Shown piece by piece: positions 20,072 through 29,281 of a stretch of DNA of 64,000 bases. The notes beneath the pieces were generated by a model. That model saw only the letters and a program-made list of their open reading frames with translations, was not told the DNA's origin and made no database searches. Position 1 is the stretch's first letter. Each line of letters begins with the position of its first letter. The stretch comes from Denitrovibrio sp. (GTDB taxonomy: Bacteria; Chrysiogenota; Deferribacteres; Deferribacterales; Geovibrionaceae), in assembly GCA_002869145.1 (NCBI GenBank), contig PKTM01000028.1:1-64000 (forward strand), in the 5' to 3' direction. Both the position numbers and the translations under genes were made by a program.

Positions 20072-20956
20072 TTAAAGCTTCGTTATAATATGGCTTCGAA
20101 TATCGTCCATGCATTTGGAGACATCACTCTTCATATTGTTTAAATAGTATGGCTTCAAAAGCTTAATACTATCGCTTACGCTAATATCATATGGCAAAAA
20201 ACCTAATTTTTCAATATTAATACCGAGATATTTTTTAGTCACAGATTCAAAACCGTAAAAAACATTAAGTTCTTTTCTGGTTTTAATAAGATTTAGCACT
20301 ATGCCAACCTTGTATTCGCTGACTATCTGCCGTATCTCCTGCAACACATCTGCATCAACAGCACACACCTCTTTGTATATGGTGTTGATGTTCGGGAACT
20401 GCATGCTTTTGCTGTGCAGTCTCTTGCAAATGTCACTCATAGAAGGATTTTTTTTCAAAAAAAGTTCTATCTTTCGGTAGAGAGCCACTTTTAAAAAACC
20501 GTATGAGTTCTCTATGGAGGTGGGCTCAGAATTCATTATTATGATCTTTTTTTCTGCAAAATTGAAAAAATCTATGGTGTTGTAGCTGGTGCCAGCACCA
20601 AGATCAAAAAGTATATATTTATAATTGAGTGATTTTAGCTTATTCAGTATTTTAAGCTTTTCGAAATTAGTTATGTGGGCTATCCCTAAAACGTCGCTGG
20701 AACCTCCGATGAAGTCGACATCCGCAGGGGATCTTGTAATCACTTTATCAATGTCTATTTTATCTTTTAAAAACTCGTACAGGCCCAGACCGGGTATTTT
20801 CAACCCTACAAAGTCATGCAGATTTGCGCCGCCTAAATCTGCATCCACAAGCAGTATGTCGTTGCCTGCTAATTTTAGAGACATGGAAAGGTTTGCTGAA
20901 AAAAAACTCTTACCCACTCCCCCTTTGCCACTGGCAACTGCAAGAATTTCTGCCAT
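20072..20956 (-). CDS. MinD/ParA-family ATPase, FlhG-like
   Basis: 294 residues. The deviant Walker A motif is GKGGVGKSFFSANLS near residues 10-24, the second motif is DADLGGANLHDF and the Walker B region is YILFDLGAGTS. It resembles FlhG/YlxH-type ATPases that set flagellar number or position. The operon with cheW and cheZ supports a motility or cell-pole role. A ParA-like chemotaxis-positioning protein (ParC type) is an alternative. It sits 2 bp after the DUF2062 gene. Confidence 0.8.
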   Translation of the reverse strand: MAEILAVASGKGGVGKSFFSANLSMSLKLAGNDILLVDADLGGANLHDFVGLKIPGLGLYEFLKDKIDIDKVITRSPADVDFIGGSSDVLGIAHITNFEKLKILNKLKSLNYKYILFDLGAGTSYNTIDFFNFAEKKIIIMNSEPTSIENSYGFLKVALYRKIELFLKKNPSMSDICKRLHSKSMQFPNINTIYKEVCAVDADVLQEIRQIVSEYKVGIVLNLIKTRKELNVFYGFESVTKKYLGINIEKLGFLPYDISVSDSIKLLKPYYLNNMKSDVSKCMDDIRSHIITKL

Positions 20957-20958
20957 GT

Positions 20959-21411
20959 TTATACACTATCCTTATATTTTTTAACAAGATAATAAGTCAG
21001 GATATACGTTATCGCACCAAGAATCAACCCAAGCAGATGCGAACCTGTAAAAAATGGCACTAAAAAAGTTTTCGCTGTGGTTAAAAGGTTTGAAAACGTT
21101 ATGTCTGAAAAGTTAACTGTTAGCTCTGCCCGCTGCCCTGTCACCCACTCTCCAAACTTGTAACTAAGCGTATATATAGGTATGAAAGTAAGGGGGTTTG
21201 TTATGTATGCACCTACTATAAGAGGGTACAAAGGGAGATTAAAGACAAAGGATGTCCCGATGGCTATCACGGTATGAAAGCCAATGTATGGAGAAAAGCC
21301 GATTACCACCCCAATAGCAGCCGCAGCAGCTATTCGGCTAGGAGGGCAGTCGAGCAGAAGAATTTTACGTATTTTGATTTTAAATCTCGAAATCATGAAA
21401 ATTAATAGCAT
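20959..21411 (-). CDS. DUF2062 membrane protein
   Basis: 150 residues with the DUF2062 pattern: PSRIAAAAAIGVVIGFSPYIGFHT, then VGAYITNPLTFIPIY, and two further hydrophobic segments. An inner-membrane protein of unknown function. First gene of the four-gene minus-strand operon leading to cheZ. The start may be at 21411 or at the ATG five codons later (21396); neither has a strong ribosome site. Confidence 0.75.
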   Translation of the reverse strand: MLLIFMISRFKIKIRKILLLDCPPSRIAAAAAIGVVIGFSPYIGFHTVIAIGTSFVFNLPLYPLIVGAYITNPLTFIPIYTLSYKFGEWVTGQRAELTVNFSDITFSNLLTTAKTFLVPFFTGSHLLGLILGAITYILTYYLVKKYKDSV

Positions 21412-21779
21412 TAAAAAAAGAAAATGTCTTTAAAAGAAATTAAGGTAATAGAGATATACTTGATAGACAAGACTATTATAAAATAATTATGCTGATAAAT
21501 GTTAATTAAGTATCCGAAAAGATAATAATTATTCAAAATAAGATAAAAAAAGATTGTTAAAACAAACACTAGGGGTATTATTAAGGTATAAACAAGGGGC
21601 TTTAGAGTGAATGATTATATATAATCATGGTTGCTTCAATTGTTAAATACAAGTTGGTCATTTTCAATACGTAAAACAGTTATCATTGCGACAAGTGTTT
21701 GTCACGTTGCGGATAAATTGATTTTTCGTTTTGCAAATAGTTGATTTACTGAGTAAAAATAATGAGGTAAAATAGGATT
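21412..21779. other. Divergent intergenic region with operator-like palindrome
   Basis: AT-rich region between the DUF2062 operon (minus) and the double-HTH regulator (plus). It holds a perfect 18-bp palindrome at 21611-21628 and a smaller inverted repeat GACAA-GTGT-TTGTC about 70 bp further right. No small gene is seen. Confidence 0.55.
21611..21628. promoter_or_regulatory. Perfect 18-bp palindrome, candidate operator
   Basis: ATGATTATATATAATCAT reads identically on both strands. It lies about 150 bp upstream of the HTH regulator gene and 200 bp upstream of the DUF2062 operon. Binding by the neighbouring regulator is inference. Confidence 0.5.
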
Positions 21780-22598
21780 ATGTTGGGAAACAAGATAAGA
21801 AAATTGATTAAACGGAAGGGTCTCAAACAGGTCGATGTATGTCGAGCAGTGGGATTGTCACCTTCACGCCTTTCAAACTACCTTAGCGGCAGCAGAGAAC
21901 CGGATCTTGAAACACTTTCAAGGATTGCCAGATTCCTAGAAGTGAAACTTGATTATTTCGCTTATGGCGATAATATCAAAAACACAAAAGATACGGGCGA
22001 AAATATTCGCAAAATGAGAGAAAAAAGGGGTTTTACAAAAAACGACCTGGCGGCTGTAGCTAAGATTGATGTTCAAGCGTTAACCCGTCTTGAGCTTGGT
22101 CATGGAGAGTTTGAAAGAGATTTAATCGAGAACCTTGCGCTTTGTCTCACTTGTAGTGTGACAGACCTGATAGGGTCTGAAGAAGGCTACTCTTTTGAGC
22201 AGTCTAATGCTGCTGTAGCAGCAGAGAGCGAAGTTGTTGCTTATGAACCTGCAACACCTTCTATTGAAATCACATTATCAGATGTAGAAGACGGAAGATG
22301 CGAGGTGGAAAAGGGTGCATTCTGGGTATACGTCAACGACGGAAGATTTGCACCGAAGGTCAATGAAACTGACATATTATATGTTGAGAAGGTTCTTTTG
22401 AAGGGGATAAGCGACAGAGACGTTGTTCTTTATTTCGACAATGATTCGCTTAAATTCATGAGAGCGTTTCTCTCCGGTGGAAATGTACTGCTGGCACCAG
22501 AAGTTGGAGCTGGCGAACCTGTTACCTATAAGAAAGAAGGCGAACTTGCCTCCGGGTGCAGAGTTTACAAAATCCACTGGCAGGCTCTAAAATATTGA
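21780..22598 (+). CDS. Double-HTH (XRE) regulator with degenerate S24-like domain
   Basis: 272 residues. Two XRE-type helix-turn-helix domains are visible, at about 5-60 (GLKQVDVCRAVGLSPSRLSNYLSG) and about 75-125 (KRGFTKNDLAAVAKIDVQALTRLELG). The C-terminal 100 residues resemble the S24/LexA-CI dimerisation-peptidase fold (DILYVEKV...DVVLYFDNDSLKFMRAF). The usual GDSM nucleophile region reads NDGRFAPKV, so the Ser is missing and autocleavage is unlikely. Role: DNA-binding regulator, target unknown; the 18-bp palindrome upstream is a candidate site. Confidence 0.8.
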   Translation: MLGNKIRKLIKRKGLKQVDVCRAVGLSPSRLSNYLSGSREPDLETLSRIARFLEVKLDYFAYGDNIKNTKDTGENIRKMREKRGFTKNDLAAVAKIDVQALTRLELGHGEFERDLIENLALCLTCSVTDLIGSEEGYSFEQSNAAVAAESEVVAYEPATPSIEITLSDVEDGRCEVEKGAFWVYVNDGRFAPKVNETDILYVEKVLLKGISDRDVVLYFDNDSLKFMRAFLSGGNVLLAPEVGAGEPVTYKKEGELASGCRVYKIHWQALKY

Positions 22599-22673
22599 TC
22601 TTATACAATATTAGAGGGTAATAGTTTTATGAATGAATCAGCTTAAACCTGATTTAATTTCATAAACTTGCTT

Positions 22674-22710
22674 AAAAAAAAGCCCGTTCATTTTAGCGGG
22701 CTTTTTTTTT
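22674..22710. terminator. Bidirectional terminator
   Basis: The stem AGCCCG/CGGGCT has A-tracts on the left and a T-run on the right. It serves both the regulator gene (plus) and amt (minus), whose ends converge here. Confidence 0.9.
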
Positions 22711-22715
22711 ATATA

Positions 22716-24044
22716 TCACTTGATGTATGACCTTGAATATTCCGGGTAAGCATCAATTCCGTGTTCGTAGAAGTCGAGCCCTTCAAGCTCAACCTGTTCA
22801 GAAACACGAAGCCTGATAACAGAGTTGATTATCTTAAAAATAATGAATGATGCACCAAAAGCCCATACGAATGCAGCTACGATGCCTATTATTTGAGACA
22901 TAAACACAGGTTCCATAGAGCCTGTTTCGAAGTTATAGTTAAATATGCCAGCCGCAAGAGTACCCCACACCCCGCAAACGCCGTGAACGGAGACAGCTCC
23001 AACCGGATCATCAACTTTGATTCTGTCAAAGAACTGTACGGAGAGAACAACAACTACGCCAGATATAAGCCCTATGAGTATAGCGTAAGCTGGTGTAACA
23101 TTTGCACAGCCTGCTGTTATCCCTACTAAACCTGCAAGAGCCCCGTTGAGAGACATTCCTGCGTCAAACTTTTTATAAAACATATATGTGAGCCACATGG
23201 CGGACATGATACCAGCCGCAGGGGAAAGTGTAGTATTAACAGCAATAAGCGGAAGCATGGAGTCTGCTGCTGTTTGAGAACCAACGTTGAAACCATACCA
23301 CCCAAACCATAGAACAAAAACGCCTATCGTGGCAAGTGGGATATTGTGTCCGGGGATAGCTCTTATTTTACCATCTTTAGAATATTTCCCGATTCTGGGT
23401 CCTAGAACTATAGCACCCGCAAGTGCTGCCCATCCACCAATAGAGTGAACAACTGTAGAACCTGCGAAGTCTATAAAACCTATACCTTCAAGCCACCCGT
23501 TACCGTTAAAAAGGCTTCCCCACGCCCAACTGCCATAGACTGGGTAAATGAATGCTGTCATTAATACTGAAAAAATCATGTAAGCTTTGAAATTTGCCCT
23601 TTCAGCAACAGCTCCAGAAACAATAGTTGCTGCTGTTGCGCAGAAAACCGCCTGAAAAATCCAGAAACAAAGTGTCCAGTTATCAGCAGGATCCCAGTTA
23701 GAGATGAAAAAACCTTCTGTACCAAAAAAACCTGTAGTAGTACTGCCAAACATTATAGCAAAACCGATTGCCCAAAAAGCAATTGCACCGATGGAGAAGT
23801 CCATCAGGTTTTTCATAATGATATTTACAGCATTTTTTGCTCTGGTGAAGCCGGATTCAACACATGCAAATCCGAGCTGCATAAAAAATACCATGAAAGC
23901 AGCTATAAGCGTCCAGAGCCAGTCAGCATTAGCCTGAACAGCAGCTATCTCAATTGCTAGAGACTCCAGTGTTGGAGCCTCTTCAGCAAAAGCTGTGGCG
24001 CTGATACCGCTTATTATAAGTAATGCAAGAATTTGTCTTAACAT
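22716..24044 (-). CDS. amt: Ammonium transporter Amt
   Basis: Start at 24044 gives a cleavable signal peptide (MLRQILALLIISGISATAFA) with GGAG upstream; the longer open frame lacks these. The protein is about 442 residues, with 11 hydrophobic segments and Amt hallmarks: WLWTLIAAFMVFFMQLGFACVE, DFAGSTVVHSIGG and VHGVCGVWGTLAAG. These include the twin-His pore residues (VHSIGG, VHGVCG). It conducts ammonium across the inner membrane. It follows glnK on the same strand, the standard arrangement in which GlnK gates the channel. Confidence 0.95.
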   Translation of the reverse strand: MLRQILALLIISGISATAFAEEAPTLESLAIEIAAVQANADWLWTLIAAFMVFFMQLGFACVESGFTRAKNAVNIIMKNLMDFSIGAIAFWAIGFAIMFGSTTTGFFGTEGFFISNWDPADNWTLCFWIFQAVFCATAATIVSGAVAERANFKAYMIFSVLMTAFIYPVYGSWAWGSLFNGNGWLEGIGFIDFAGSTVVHSIGGWAALAGAIVLGPRIGKYSKDGKIRAIPGHNIPLATIGVFVLWFGWYGFNVGSQTAADSMLPLIAVNTTLSPAAGIMSAMWLTYMFYKKFDAGMSLNGALAGLVGITAGCANVTPAYAILIGLISGVVVVLSVQFFDRIKVDDPVGAVSVHGVCGVWGTLAAGIFNYNFETGSMEPVFMSQIIGIVAAFVWAFGASFIIFKIINSVIRLRVSEQVELEGLDFYEHGIDAYPEYSRSYIK

Positions 24045-24060
24045 TTTATTTACTCCAAGG

Positions 24061-24411
<351 letters not shown>

Positions 24412-24438
24412 CTAGAAAACTTTAGTTAAACCATTGTT

Positions 24439-24455
24439 ATCAAAAGTCATGCCAG
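24439..24455 (-). promoter_or_regulatory. Candidate sigma54 (-24/-12) promoter of glnK-amt
   Basis: On the minus strand CTGGCATGACTTTTGAT matches the YTGGCACGNNNNTTGC consensus, with the GG and TG correctly spaced and two mismatches. The predicted start would leave a leader of about 30 nt to the glnK ATG. sigma54 control of glnK-amt is well known in other bacteria. Confidence 0.6.
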
Positions 24456-24616
24456 TTTTGTTAAGTTGTTAAGCACACGGATTAAAGTGTATGAAAACAT
24501 GTATTGTTGTGTTTTGAAGTATTAAATAACGAATAATTTATAAACATGCGTTGATTAAAAAGTGATCAGTATATTTCGAATTTGCATAATTTATCAGTAT
24601 TTTCTATTTATACTTA

Positions 24617-24754
24617 TTAAAGAGTTAGTAATTTAACAGGATGGTTGATATTAACCCCGGCGGCAGCCTTTGTGCTGAGAACGCTGAGAATGGCTGCCGA
24701 TTTATCATCGAGGTTCGTTGGGTTTAGATTAACTTTTTTTGCCGGAGAGATCAT
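24617..24754 (-). CDS. Possible 45-residue small protein at the end of the phage module
   Basis: A 45-codon frame opens with ATG overlapping the 3' end of the preceding gene by 26 nt and is preceded by AGGAGAG at a suitable distance. The product is mildly basic, with NLNPTNLDDKSAAILSVLST and no membrane segment. It is not recognised. The Shine-Dalgarno and overlap style match the rest of the operon, but the short length leaves chance possible. Confidence 0.35.
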   Translation of the reverse strand: MISPAKKVNLNPTNLDDKSAAILSVLSTKAAAGVNINHPVKLLTL

Positions 24755-24962
24755 CAATTCTCTCCTGTATCCTGTTTATGTCACTGTGCAGAAGTTTATG
24801 TTTATCTTTGCACTCATTTTTGGCAACATAGTCACGGGCGAGTATGACATTTGTTCTCTCCTGGCCTTTTCGAAGTTCGTTTATCGATTTCCATATGGGT
24901 ATCAGTACTATGCTTGCTGTACTTCCCACTGTTTGAATCACATCAAATATCTCATATGTCAT
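24729..24962 (-). CDS. Small phage membrane/coiled-coil protein
   Basis: 77 residues. A hydrophobic segment (VGSTASIVLIPIWKSI, about 12-27) is followed by a charged helix (KNECKDKHKLLHSDINRIQERIDDL). Similar small proteins with one membrane segment and a heptad-like tail are common at the distal end of phage tail operons; they are sometimes holin-associated. It has a clear GAGG ribosome site. A lysis role is only a possibility, because no endolysin is present. Confidence 0.6.
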   Translation of the reverse strand: MTYEIFDVIQTVGSTASIVLIPIWKSINELRKGQERTNVILARDYVAKNECKDKHKLLHSDINRIQERIDDLSGKKS

Positions 24963-24969
24963 TTTATCC

Positions 24970-25209
24970 TCAGTATGCCTCAGGCATTTCTGGAAATGTT
25001 GTATTAAATGGAAACCCTGTCTGCTCTGTTATATCTCTGAGAGCCTGTCTGTATGTTTGCAAAGCTGTTTTATCTGCTATAGGGTAGTCCGGCATCATAA
25101 GATAATCGGTCTCTTTCAGAAGCCTGTCCCGTTCTGCTCTGACTTTCTCCGCCTCTGCTTCGTATCTTTCCTGTTCCAGCATCTGTGCTGTTTTAATATT
25201 TTTAAACAT
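24970..25209 (-). CDS. Phage tail-fibre assembly chaperone-like protein
   Basis: 79 residues. The C-terminal pattern TYRQALRDITEQTGFPFN is characteristic of small phage tail assembly chaperones encoded just after tail fibre genes. The N-terminal half is a charged coiled coil (RYEAEAEKVRAERDRLLKET). Its ATG overlaps the end of the preceding gene by 8 bp, with AGGAG upstream. Presumed role: folding or attachment of the tail fibre. Confidence 0.75.
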   Translation of the reverse strand: MFKNIKTAQMLEQERYEAEAEKVRAERDRLLKETDYLMMPDYPIADKTALQTYRQALRDITEQTGFPFNTTFPEMPEAY

Positions 25210-25555
25210 TAGAATCTCCTGTAATGTCTATAGTTGCTTGTCCTGAATAGACTGGTTCTGTGTCTGACAGCCACTGCACAGGGGCAATTACATCGCCCTC
25301 TGCAATGTCTACTGTCCAGTTCTCAATAGGTGCAGTTTGGTGGTTCTCTGCTTTGTTATTGTCATATTTAAAAAGTATTTTGCATTCTTCTCTTGTCACT
25401 GTGCCGATAAAGGGAAGCTCTGCTTCTGCCAGACCGCCTTCAGGTATTTCAGAGAGATCATAATCAGTCCCGTCTACGGTGATTACGAGTCCGCTGACAA
25501 ATATCTCTGTTGTTTCCCCGTTAAAATTTGCTTGTGGTGATAAATGTATTTTCAT
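25202..25555 (-). CDS. Phage tail-fibre region protein, unknown function
   Basis: 117 residues, acidic, with a beta-rich pattern (MKIHLSPQ start, VSGLVITVDGTDYDLSEIPEG). Proteins with the same opening and the same place between tail fibre and chaperone occur in many prophages. The precise role is not known. Strong AAGGAG ribosome site. Confidence 0.65.
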   Translation of the reverse strand: MKIHLSPQANFNGETTEIFVSGLVITVDGTDYDLSEIPEGGLAEAELPFIGTVTREECKILFKYDNNKAENHQTAPIENWTVDIAEGDVIAPVQWLSDTEPVYSGQATIDITGDSNV

Positions 25556-25568
25556 GCTTATTTACTCC

Positions 25569-26444
25569 TTAATACCAACGACCGACTTTAAGCTTGTTTG
25601 AATCTATACTTGCTGGAGTACCAACAAAAGACACAGGGTCTGTCACAATTGCTGAGTTTGAATTTGTGCAGATCAGAGTCCCATCAGCGAACTTGACATA
25701 CTCCCCGTTTGCATTTGAGCCTCTTTCAACTATTGGCGCTAAAATTGAGCCGTCAGTACGTTTGACAGAGACAGCACCTGATGAGGTTATGCGCATATGT
25801 TCTGTATCGTTAATTCCAAAAACTATTGGTGAGGTATTTGCTGTACTTATAAGCAATGCGCTGGGATAGTTTATGCCGTCATATGACGTGGTATTAATTA
25901 CAGCCAAATTTGCATTAGGTAATCCAGCAGTTGAGCCTGCACGGAGAGTTCCAAACTGTAAAAATTGCAGGACACGAGACCCATCATCTGATAACACCTC
26001 AGCTGACCCGAAAGATTCACTTGATTGACACACAGCGCTGACCACACCATTATTAACTAATTTTCCGCTGTCATCGATAGTTGCAGAGCTATTCTGCACC
26101 GCACCAGTAATGCCGTCAAACCTAACAATAGCATTGTCAGTGGAAGCTCCGCCTAGCCCTTTAGCTTCCCAGGCGGACTTGGCAGCTGAAAGGACTTCAG
26201 TAAGTTCTTGCCCGTCCAGTTTGTCTGCGTCAAGTCCGGAGCCTCCGCCATCAACAGTTTTGATCTTTTCAAGCAATTCAGAAGAGGTGTCAAGGTTGCC
26301 TACTGAAACCTTTAATGCAGGATCACCAGATTCGTCCAGAACCATATTAAGCACTTCACCATCTGTTTTGTAGATGGTCTTCAGAGAATCGTCACTGCTG
26401 TCGAACACAGCGTTAAGTATCTCTCTAACACTTTTGTAACTCAT
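25569..26444 (-). CDS. Phage tail fibre protein
   Basis: 291 residues. The N-terminal part contains LDADKLDGQ. The centre has the fibre repeat motif TDNAIVRFDGITGAVQNSSATIDDSG, common in tail fibres and spikes, and the C-terminus contains NANGEYVKFADGTLICT and a terminal beta segment. It probably forms a trimeric receptor-binding fibre. It follows the interrupted gene at 26458 by 13 bp, with a TGGAGG ribosome site. Confidence 0.75.
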   Translation of the reverse strand: MSYKSVREILNAVFDSSDDSLKTIYKTDGEVLNMVLDESGDPALKVSVGNLDTSSELLEKIKTVDGGGSGLDADKLDGQELTEVLSAAKSAWEAKGLGGASTDNAIVRFDGITGAVQNSSATIDDSGKLVNNGVVSAVCQSSESFGSAEVLSDDGSRVLQFLQFGTLRAGSTAGLPNANLAVINTTSYDGINYPSALLISTANTSPIVFGINDTEHMRITSSGAVSVKRTDGSILAPIVERGSNANGEYVKFADGTLICTNSNSAIVTDPVSFVGTPASIDSNKLKVGRWY

Positions 26445-26457
26445 GTTTTTCCTCCAT

Positions 26458-27558
26458 TTATCTGTTTTTGATATATATTTTGAAACTAGTTCCTGATATC
26501 TCGTTTTCCGGCAGCTCTATCTGTCCCCAAATCGTTGTAGGTATTGTGAAAAAGCTTTCGATCGGTTCATCTGAGCCATTCATTGTTTGTATGAAAAAAG
26601 CTGATTTGCAGTCTTTTTTACCTATATAGTTTGTGCTTCAGTCTGAACTGAATGTACAGGCATCGTATATCTTCAAGCTTCCGGCAAAGATCTCCCCTGT
26701 AAAATCATCGTTTGCCTTGTATATAGCAGGTGAGTAAACAATGCTGCCTGTAGCCTGCACAGATGCCCCGGTGACATCAGCTTCTGCCGTTGCCAGCTTT
26801 GTGTGTGTGCCTGTTGATGTATAGATATAAAAATCAAATTTAACTCTGCCTGACACTCTTGGTTTCCAGTCATAAAAAGTGTTCACCTGATAAATAAGTG
26901 CTCCCCATCCGTTATCTGGATGAGTGTATGCGCCTAGAATATTTGATCTTGTGCCGTTGAAAACATTTGAGAATGTTTCATTGTTATAGGTGTTGTAGAT
27001 AGATTCGCCGTTGTAATAGAACTTGGACTCACGGTGATATTTACTGTCTGTCCAGTGAGTTTGAGCAGAAACAAAACCAGTGCTTATGTCTGCATTCTGC
27101 TGGTTAACGTATGTGGTGAAAGAGGCATAACACGTTCCAAGTGTCAGGGTTTTATACCTTTCATAAAAAAGAGTGCTCTCAATTTTCTCATATCCGCCTG
27201 TATGCTCGTCATATGCGTATGGGTTTGCACCCGTAAAAACGAATGCAGGAACTTTTATGCACGGCCACAGACTGCTTATGAAGCCTATGATATGTGAAGG
27301 CTCATTTCTGAACATTCTGATAATAATTTCATCACCTCTGCAGAATGCCTTTGAAGAACCATTTAGTGAACCATTCCTTTGCTCTTTTTTAGCATCGGGA
27401 TGGTTATAAAAAACTGGTACTTCTTTATATGTGATCCCGCCTGAGACAAAATCGGCAGTGTCTTTTTCATAGTCCACATGTGTAACAACACCCTCTTGAT
27501 AGCTGATGTTTTCCACCACATCCAGAGTGTTTGCGCATTTGGTTCTGTGTGTCATCAT
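26458..27558 (-). pseudogene. Phage tail structural protein, interrupted by in-frame TGA
   Basis: The frame runs 366 codons with TGA at 26638-26640 (codon 307). After it the same frame continues for 60 codons (STNYIGKKDCKSAFF... to ...FKIYIKNR) and ends 13 bp before the next start, the tight spacing typical of this operon. The original gene therefore very probably included the downstream part. The family is not recognised; the protein is beta-rich. Its ATGA start overlaps the previous stop. Translation may simply end at residue 306. Confidence 0.6.
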
Positions 27559-28556
27559 GCCCTCCCGTAAAAGTGTTCAGAGACGATAATGTCGTTATCT
27601 TCAGACATGGTGTTTTTTACATCTTTGTTTGACGGCATGGTGTCAGCAGTTAACGGCATTTTATCTGTGGAACGTATAACAGCCACTGTTTCCCCGGCTT
27701 CATAAGAGGCAAAATCAGAAGATCTTAGCCAGTACCTTTTATCTCTGTACTCTATGAGATATCTGAATCTGGTGTCGTATATCCACTCAGGTTTTGCGGT
27801 GACGTCTTCACCCCCATCTTTGCAGACATATTCATATGTGTAGCTTGTGTCTGGTTTCAGGATGTTTTGATAAACCTTCTCTTTTTGCACAAGCCCGCAG
27901 CCCAGAACCTTTGCAGTGGTGAAGATGTTTGTTTCGAAACGGAAGAATGCAAAAGGCTGAAATTCATCGAATCCAGCCAGCTTGAACGAAACCGAAACTT
28001 CATAGCCCGGGACAAGGTATTGTCTGTCCAGCCTTGTTTTGTGATAGACAACACCGCCGTCATCAAAAGTCAGTTGCACATTTTCACCATCTGCCTCACC
28101 AATGTGCGAGGGGTAGTCCATTCTGACTGCTGTGTCAGAGAAGTCAGTGCGGAAATACTCCACCCCGCAGTGTTCTGGAAGAGGGAGTTCGGCTGTAATG
28201 TAGTCACCGCTTCTGTGCCATTTTGCTCCCAGTGTCAGAGCTTCAATGTTGCTGCACGGCGGGTAGGCTTTAATACACTCAGGGTCTGCTCCATCCTGCA
28301 AAATAAAAGCTGTAACTGTTTGCGGTTTATCTTCGTGTGTGGACAGATACACATCTATATCTGTCTTCTGACGGGCTGATACAACACTGGTTTCTGCACG
28401 CATGCCGTTAACAAACATTCTTATGTTACTCAAAACACCGGAATTCCTTATGCTCATACTGCGTTTTCTGCACACTTTTCCGTAGCATATCCCTCTGGGC
28501 TCATAAACTGCTTTGCAAATGTAAATATTTGGAGTTATGTAGTTTTCTGATGCCAT
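27555..28556 (-). CDS. Phage tail-region structural protein, unknown
   Basis: 333 residues, mostly predicted beta structure, with several Cys residues (ICYGKVCRKRS, CGVEYF, CKDGGEDV). No family recognised. The start overlaps the previous stop as TAATG and its own stop overlaps the next start as ATGA, so translation is coupled on both sides. Position between hub-like and fibre genes suggests a baseplate or fibre-connecting role; this is inference. Confidence 0.6.
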   Translation of the reverse strand: MASENYITPNIYICKAVYEPRGICYGKVCRKRSMSIRNSGVLSNIRMFVNGMRAETSVVSARQKTDIDVYLSTHEDKPQTVTAFILQDGADPECIKAYPPCSNIEALTLGAKWHRSGDYITAELPLPEHCGVEYFRTDFSDTAVRMDYPSHIGEADGENVQLTFDDGGVVYHKTRLDRQYLVPGYEVSVSFKLAGFDEFQPFAFFRFETNIFTTAKVLGCGLVQKEKVYQNILKPDTSYTYEYVCKDGGEDVTAKPEWIYDTRFRYLIEYRDKRYWLRSSDFASYEAGETVAVIRSTDKMPLTADTMPSNKDVKNTMSEDNDIIVSEHFYGRA

Positions 28557-29281
28557 TATTCCACCGTGAAAAAGTCATTACTTATGGTGTCTTCGTCTGT
28601 TGGCTGATAGCCGTCTTTTGTGATCTTCAGGCTGTATGTTGCACTTTTCATACTCCCAAGTCTGATAATCCCCTCTGTGTCTGATTTGCCAGTGTATTTA
28701 CCATTTATGTACACATGTGCGTCAGAGAGTGTCTCTTTGGTGCAGGCATCACGGACGGTCATCACCACGTCTTTGTTGTAAATGCCTGTCAGGAAACCGT
28801 CAGTGAAATCAACAACAGTATCCCCGGTCAGTCCGCTGGTCTTTGCGCTTAAAAGCACATATGTAGGGGCGGAGCACTCAAGGTCTATCAGGTCATAACT
28901 TGTTTTGTAATTTACTTTCAAAACACCGGTCACTGCTTCCGGCATAACAAGCCTTGAACCGTATATCTTTGGTTTCAAACTCCCTGTACCCTGCCATACA
29001 GCGGATATAAGCTCCTGTATGTAATACTCAGTTTCAGCAGTTTCTGAGTCTCTGAAAACGATGAACTCTGTCATTATCTGTTCCAGAGATTTAAGAAATA
29101 TCTTAGCCTGACGGCTAGTAACACTCAGCTGCGGATTTTGCCCTCCGGGGTAAAGCTTTATGCGTGCCCTGTCATTTGGTGCAAAGATAGTTCTGCCGTT
29201 GTTTTCAGCAGGCTCCAGTACAAAGTCAAAGCCTGCCAGCCCTGTGTCTTTAGCTGTGAAGGTTATTTTTTTATCAGCCAT
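28556..29281 (-). CDS. Phage tail-region protein with carboxypeptidase-regulatory-like domain
   Basis: ATG at 29281 is chosen because it follows GAGG and overlaps the previous stop as ATGGCTGA; the longer upstream frame overlaps another gene. About 241 residues. The C-terminal 75 residues look like a carboxypeptidase-regulatory or PEGA-type beta sandwich (VVMTVRDACTKETLSDAHVY, then GYQPTDED), a fold often used in phage baseplates for surface binding. The N-terminal part is not recognised. Confidence 0.6.
   Translation of the reverse strand: MADKKITFTAKDTGLAGFDFVLEPAENNGRTIFAPNDRARIKLYPGGQNPQLSVTSRQAKIFLKSLEQIMTEFIVFRDSETAETEYYIQELISAVWQGTGSLKPKIYGSRLVMPEAVTGVLKVNYKTSYDLIDLECSAPTYVLLSAKTSGLTGDTVVDFTDGFLTGIYNKDVVMTVRDACTKETLSDAHVYINGKYTGKSDTEGIIRLGSMKSATYSLKITKDGYQPTDEDTISNDFFTVE

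Noticed and set aside
24645-25007. Plus-strand open frame of 120 residues at the phage module end
   Set aside because: It runs opposite three small minus-strand genes that have good ribosome sites and recognisable patterns; it has no Shine-Dalgarno.
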